From Cruorifilaria tuberocauda (Eukaryota > Nematoda > Chromadorea > Rhabditida > Onchocercidae): 12,575 bases of DNA. The DNA is taken from contig JABVXU010000998.1 in NCBI GenBank assembly GCA_013365365.1, positions 1-12,575 of the forward strand. The letters are read 5' to 3'. Of the stretch, positions 9,201 through 12,575 are shown piece by piece (positions within the stretch are counted from its first letter, which is position 1; every line of letters begins with the position of its first letter). The position numbers and the translations under genes were made by a program. The notes beneath the pieces were generated by a model that saw only the letters and a program-made list of their open reading frames with translations, ran no database searches and was not told the DNA's origin.

Positions 9201-12081
9201 TTTTACCTAAATACAAAAAAAAAATTTCAATAACGAAAAAAATAATTTGAAAAAAACAAAAAATAAATAAACAAATAAAATAGACAAAAAAAAACCAAAA
9301 CGATTATTAAAAATAAAAGAAAAGAGGAGAAATTATAAAAAAAAAACACCAAAAAACCAAAAAAACCAAATAAATCCAAAAACAAGAAAATAAAAAAACT
9401 TACTGAAAAACCTAAGCAAAAGAGAGTAAAGTAATCATAAGAATTATCAAAATTATCAAATTTTTTATCAAATTATCAAAAAAAATTAATAAAAAGCTTT
9501 GAGCAAATTATAGCAAAATAATAAAATATATAAATTTTATGTTAGTTTTTACGAAATTTTTTCAATTTTACTTCATAATGTAAGGCTTGAATATTGAAGA
9601 TTAATATTTATAAATATTTGTAAAACTTTTCAAAGTGATTAATTAAAAATTTTTTTTGAATTTCATTATTTAATTTCCAATTAAATTAAATATTTCATAG
9701 GGTAGTTAGGGTAAAGTTTGAATACTGAGGAATAATATTTTCTACCTATAAAACTTTTCAAAGTGATTAATTAAAAATTTTTTTGAATTTCATTATTTAA
9801 TTTCCAATTAAATTAAATATTTCATAGGGTAGTTAGGGTAAAGTTTGAATACTGAGGAATAATATTTTCTACCTATAAAACTTTTCAAAGTGATTAATTA
9901 AAAATTTTTTTGAATTTCATTATTTAATTTCCAATTAAATTAAATATTTATTACCTCATCTTCGCCAACATTTTCAGCGAAACGAATGCCACCTTTTGTT
10001 GGAGTTCTATGCTCACAATGTTGCGATCGCCAAGCTTCAATCATTTCGAATGTTCCATCTTCACGTCTAATTGGAAATGTTATATGTAGTACCTGCATGA
10101 AATACTTTACAGTAGATTACTATGAATACTGAATACTTGAATATACGAATACTTTATAAGTTAAAGTTTGAGTATGAATACTAATACTTGCTATTTATGA
10201 AACTTTTCATAATGGTTGATTTAAAATTTTTTGATAATAAATTTAATTTCTTAAGTTTTCATCAAAAAATTGATTAAAAGTTAACTGAGAGTAATTATAC
10301 TAAAGTTATTTGATAAAGTAAGTGTATGTTAGCTTTTATAAATTTTTTTCAATGTTAGTTCATAACGAAGACTGAGATTATTTGGTATTTTTTAACAATT
10401 CTCAAAGTAATAACGAAAATGTAAAGTGATATGAATGCTACTTATGATTATGATATAGATACTTAGTGATAACAAATGATAATTCAGTGATAAAGAACAC
10501 ATTCACTGATAACAAGTAATCAAGTGATCAAGCGATAATTATGATCAGAAACTATAAATTTAATAATATTACAACTTTTCTTAAAATTTCTGATAGCTTC
10601 TGCTAATCTATAGTAACTATACTATAGTAATCGCATATCACTTACTTTAATTATCAGTATAATTATCACTTACTATAATACTATGTGAAGTGATAATTAG
10701 AATATAATTTCAAGAAGATACCATTCTTTATAAGATTACAATTTTATGATAAACTTAATTCTTTAAATTGATAAGATAATGATAGCATAATTTTTGATAT
10801 AATGCTAATATAATATTGAAATATACTAATATATATATATATATATTTGTTAATACAGTATAATTTTTCCGGATACGGTATTAACAAGGTTTAACAAAGT
10901 GCTACTTTATAATATATTGTAATTTTTGGAAAGAATTCATCGAATTATCAGAAATTTTAATTAATTAATTAATTAGAAGTGTAAAGTATACTAAGTAAAC
11001 TAAGTAATTAGGATATAATATCAGGTAAATACATACTTTAGCAGGTGGTTTAATTATACCAATAACTCCACGTACGAATTTCTCTTTTGCCTCTTTCGAC
11101 ATTTCACGTGACGGATGCTCCTCGACAAGTTTCGGTATAATCACTGCAGCTCCCTTATCAAAGTAATGATCCACCATCTGTATATATATCATACTAAAGT
11201 AAAATAATACTTACAAAAAAGAAAGTATTTATTTCATTTAAGTATACACTTTAAGTATAATTCAATTTAAGTATAATTTAAATATAACTGAAGTAAATAC
11301 TTTAAGTATAATTCATTATAAATGTAATTTTAGAAAAGTTTTATTTATTTAATTTCTTAAGTATATACTTTAAATATATATTTACAGTACTTTTGTACTT
11401 TAAATATATATGTAGCGTACTTCAATTATACATTTTACTTTACTTTGCTCTTTAGATTGTAGTTTATGATAAATTTATCGAGAATTTCTTTTACTTAACT
11501 TTTGGTCGCTTAATAAGTGGTAATTACAAATAAAATGTTAGAATTTAAGTTTTATTTTTATTTTACTAAGTTATATACTTAGTATGCAATATTTGTGTAT
11601 TTTATTTGACTTTTCTATCCTAGGATATAATTTTATGACAAACTTAATTTACTGGATTTCTCGGGAATTTTAGTTAATCTTAATAAGTGATAATAGTAAA
11701 TATAATTTTAGAAAAGTTTTATTGATTTAATTTCTAATTTCTCACTACTTTTTACTTAACTTAGTTAATTTCTAATTTTGACAAAAATTTAAAGATTTAT
11801 TTACTCTTACAACTTATTAAGTATTCATATGCATGAAATTATTATTTAATTTTTATAAATAAACTTTACAGAAATTTCACAGAAATTTCACATCTGACAA
11901 TCGTTTAATTTATTCACATTGATATACTGATATTATCAAATTATCATAAATGATAAAATAATCGAACCTGAAAGAATAATGGATCTAATTGATCTTCCAT
12001 ATCTTGCATTTGATCGAATACTTGTTGAACCGGTTGAATCATTTCACCGGTTGATAAAAGTCTTGCTCGGAATTCACTCAT
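6222..12081 (-). CDS. gdh: Glutamate dehydrogenase, NAD(P)-dependent, metazoan hexameric type
   Basis: It interconverts glutamate and 2-oxoglutarate plus ammonia, normally in the mitochondrial matrix. Ten exons (high to low coordinate): 11968-12081, 11037-11177, 9955-10092, 8897-9206, 8420-8550, 8157-8312, 7819-7944, 7164-7371, 6831-6974 and 6222-6346. All junctions are GT-AG and keep frame, giving 530 residues against about 536 in C. elegans GDH-1. Substrate-domain landmarks are PTKGGIR (Lys118), MTYK (Lys142), PFGGAKGGV (catalytic Lys154) and PAPDMGT (Asp196), with the same spacing as bovine Lys90, Lys114, Lys126 and Asp168. The dinucleotide fold starts with GFGNVG (279-284). EAANGP, the [17 protein letters not shown] block and the animal antenna region (about 430-480) follow. 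Start: the ATG at 12081 is preceded in frame by TAA (12114-12112), and a likely acceptor, TTTTTAG, ends at 12119, so the leader may be trans-spliced. The N-terminus lacks a clear mitochondrial presequence. Confidence 0.96.
6347..6830 (-). other. GDH intron 9 with A+T direct repeats
   Basis: A 484-base intron. It contains a two-copy direct repeat, AATTAATTAAACAA followed by GAATCGGT-like sequence, at about 6458-6484 and 6542-6569, set in TTAA-rich simple sequence. No ORF or RNA gene is seen. Confidence 0.7.
7372..7818 (-). other. GDH intron 7
   Basis: A 447-base A+T-rich intron with clean splice sites (GTATGA donor, TTTGGCAG acceptor). I see no repeat, ORF or RNA gene in it. Confidence 0.75.
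8560..8733. repeat. Intron 4 repeat block flanked by a 14-base direct repeat
   Basis: TTTCCGGTTAATAT occurs at 8560-8573 and again at 8720-8733. Between them lies 8581-8693, which is present as an inverted copy in intron 2 (10121-10230). The right flank, TTAATACAGTATAATTTTTC followed by CGG (8704-8726), recurs in direct orientation in intron 2 at 10850-10872. Confidence 0.8.
9207..9582 (-). other. GDH intron 3, A-rich part
   Basis: The downstream half of intron 3 (the intron spans 9207-9954). Read on the + strand, 9210-9400 is extremely A-rich with ACCAAAAAA-type runs, so the pre-mRNA carries long U-rich tracts upstream of the exon 4 acceptor. That may act as an extended polypyrimidine tract. 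No gene is seen. Confidence 0.65.
9583..9951. repeat. 127/128-bp tandem repeat in GDH intron 3
   Basis: Copies start at the motif AAAACTTTTCAAAGTGATTA at 9622, 9750 and 9877, so the periods are 128 and 127. The first two full copies differ, by eye, only by one base in a T run. The third is cut off next to the exon 3 donor. A diverged partial copy precedes at 9583-9621. Each unit contains TAGGGTAGTTAGGGTA. Confidence 0.92.
10121..10230. repeat. Inverted copy in intron 2 of the intron 4 repeat
   Basis: The reverse complement of this stretch matches 8581-8693 over about 110 bases with only a few substitutions and short gaps. It shares AAAATTTTAAATCAACCATT, AGCAAGTATTAGTATTCA and CTCAAACTTTAACTTATAAA in the same order. 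Confidence 0.92.
10231..11036 (-). other. GDH intron 2, remainder
   Basis: The rest of the 944-base intron 2 (10093-11036). It holds GATAA/TTATC-rich sequence (10430-10720), a TA dinucleotide run at about 10829-10846, the 23-base block at 10850-10872 shared with intron 4, and a TTAATTAATTAATTA run near 10957. No coding or RNA gene is seen. Confidence 0.65.
11178..11967 (-). other. GDH intron 1 with degraded repeats
   Basis: A 790-base intron. The exon 2 side (11225-11420) is made of short AAGTATA(A/C)TT-type repeats. A block near 11319-11357 (TTTTAGAAAAGTTTTATT, then TTTAATTTCT) recurs in direct orientation near 11699-11737, suggesting an old internal duplication. No gene is seen. Confidence 0.65.
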
Positions 12082-12110
12082 TTTTATCAGATGTTTGTTT
12101 TTTTTTTTAT

Positions 12111-12120
12111 TTTATTTCCT
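12111..12120 (-). promoter_or_regulatory. Candidate splice or trans-splice acceptor upstream of GDH start
   Basis: On the - strand, AAATTTTTAG|G places an acceptor 37 bases before the GDH ATG, close to the nematode consensus TTTTCAG|R. The 37-base leader has an in-frame TAA and no ATG. No donor or upstream exon is visible within the window, so attachment of a spliced leader is the simplest reading. Confidence 0.45.
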
Positions 12121-12323
12121 AAAAATTTATTTCAAATCAAATTTACAAATCCGTTTATAACCGAACGAAAAACCGTATTTGATAAACGTAACATTTATTA
12201 AAAAATCAACTGTATTAAAAAGAGATTAGTACGACTGTACTAATTGTGGATTTCACTAAGTTAGATTAAAAATAATTTTAATCCTAGTTTTACAAAATAT
12301 ATTTAAGTATTATTTCCTGCACG

Positions 12324-12575
12324 TATCCTGAACATGTCCTGAAAACATATCTTGAACATGTCCTGAAAACATATCCTGAAAATGTCCTGAAAACATATCC
12401 TGAACATGTCCTGAAAACATGTCCTGAACATGTCCTGAAGACATATCCTGAACATGTCCTGAAAACCTATCCTGAACATGTCCTGAAAACATATCCTGAA
12501 CATATCCTGAAAACATATCCTGAACATGTTCTGAAAACATATCCTGAAAATGTCCTGAAAACATATCCTGAACAT
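12324..12575. repeat. 24-bp tandem satellite array, runs off the window
   Basis: About 10.5 units of TCCTGAACATG (11 bases) plus TCCTGAAAACATA (13 bases), with scattered single-base changes. Each unit is itself an imperfect double of an 11-13-base block. Because 24 is a multiple of three, two - strand frames stay open and would encode eight-residue repeats (MFRICFQD or MFSGHVQD types). Such shadows are expected from the period alone, and I do not call them genes. The array begins about 240 bases upstream of the GDH start. Confidence 0.95.

Noticed and set aside
8878..9210. Open frames on the + strand across this interval
   Set aside because: They are antisense to GDH exon 4, whose frame carries the catalytic lysine and aspartate motifs.
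9690..9840. Interstitial telomeric repeat (TAGGG motifs)
   Set aside because: The nematode telomere unit is TTAGGC. The TAGGG motifs here are just part of the 127-bp intronic repeat and are not in tandem hexamers.
12303..12575. Long open frames through the 24-bp array on the - strand, encoding eight-residue repeats
   Set aside because: A repeat with a period divisible by three keeps any stop-free frame open automatically. Two overlapping frames are open at once, the ends are set by the array, and no splice or start context supports a gene.
1..12575. CRISPR array, tRNA or rRNA genes, bacterial operon
   Set aside because: No spacer-repeat structure, no T-arm consensus with a foldable tRNA, and no ribosomal RNA sequence were seen. 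The spliced genes are eukaryotic.

Overview
The window is nuclear DNA of a nematode, most likely a spirurid or filarial worm. Three things point there. It holds a recognisable major sperm protein (MSP) gene of the exact 127-residue family length, with the residues [16 protein letters not shown] that I associate with filarial rather than Caenorhabditis MSPs. It holds a ten-exon metazoan-type glutamate dehydrogenase gene with GT-AG introns. The introns and intergenic DNA are very A+T-rich. The species cannot be named from the sequence alone, and I see no bacterial (for example Wolbachia) insert and no viral gene.

Layout. Bases 1-252 are the 3' part of exon 2 of one MSP gene, cut by the window edge (+ strand). 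About 3.1 kb of A+T-rich spacer follows. It contains a foldback repeat family (481-868, inverted at 1314-1439), a 36-bp minisatellite (1887-2103) and a 20-bp repeat (2120-2176). A second, complete two-exon MSP gene lies at 3366-3974 in the same orientation. Its exon 2 is identical to the first copy over all 245 comparable bases up to the penultimate sense codon, after which the sequences diverge at once. Its intron contains a decayed duplicate of the exon 1 end plus donor site.

Between MSP and GDH, on the - strand, an unusually G+C-rich stretch (about 4957-5505) carries an open frame rich in Arg and Ser. It can be read as a two-exon gene for a small, very basic protein. I do not recognise it and give it modest confidence. 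From 12081 back to 6222 (- strand) lies the complete glutamate dehydrogenase gene: 10 exons, 1593 coding bases, 530 residues. Its introns hold several young repeats, including a pair of roughly 110-bp inverted copies that bracket exons 3 and 4. The window ends in a 24-bp satellite array (12324-12575) that runs off the edge.

Functionally the loci look independent: sperm motility protein genes on the + strand, a housekeeping nitrogen-metabolism gene on the - strand, and between them a possible basic nuclear-type protein. The best candidates for something undescribed are the Arg/Ser-rich gene, the circular-RNA-prone architecture of the GDH gene, the decoy exon in the MSP intron, and the GDH N-terminus that lacks an obvious mitochondrial presequence.
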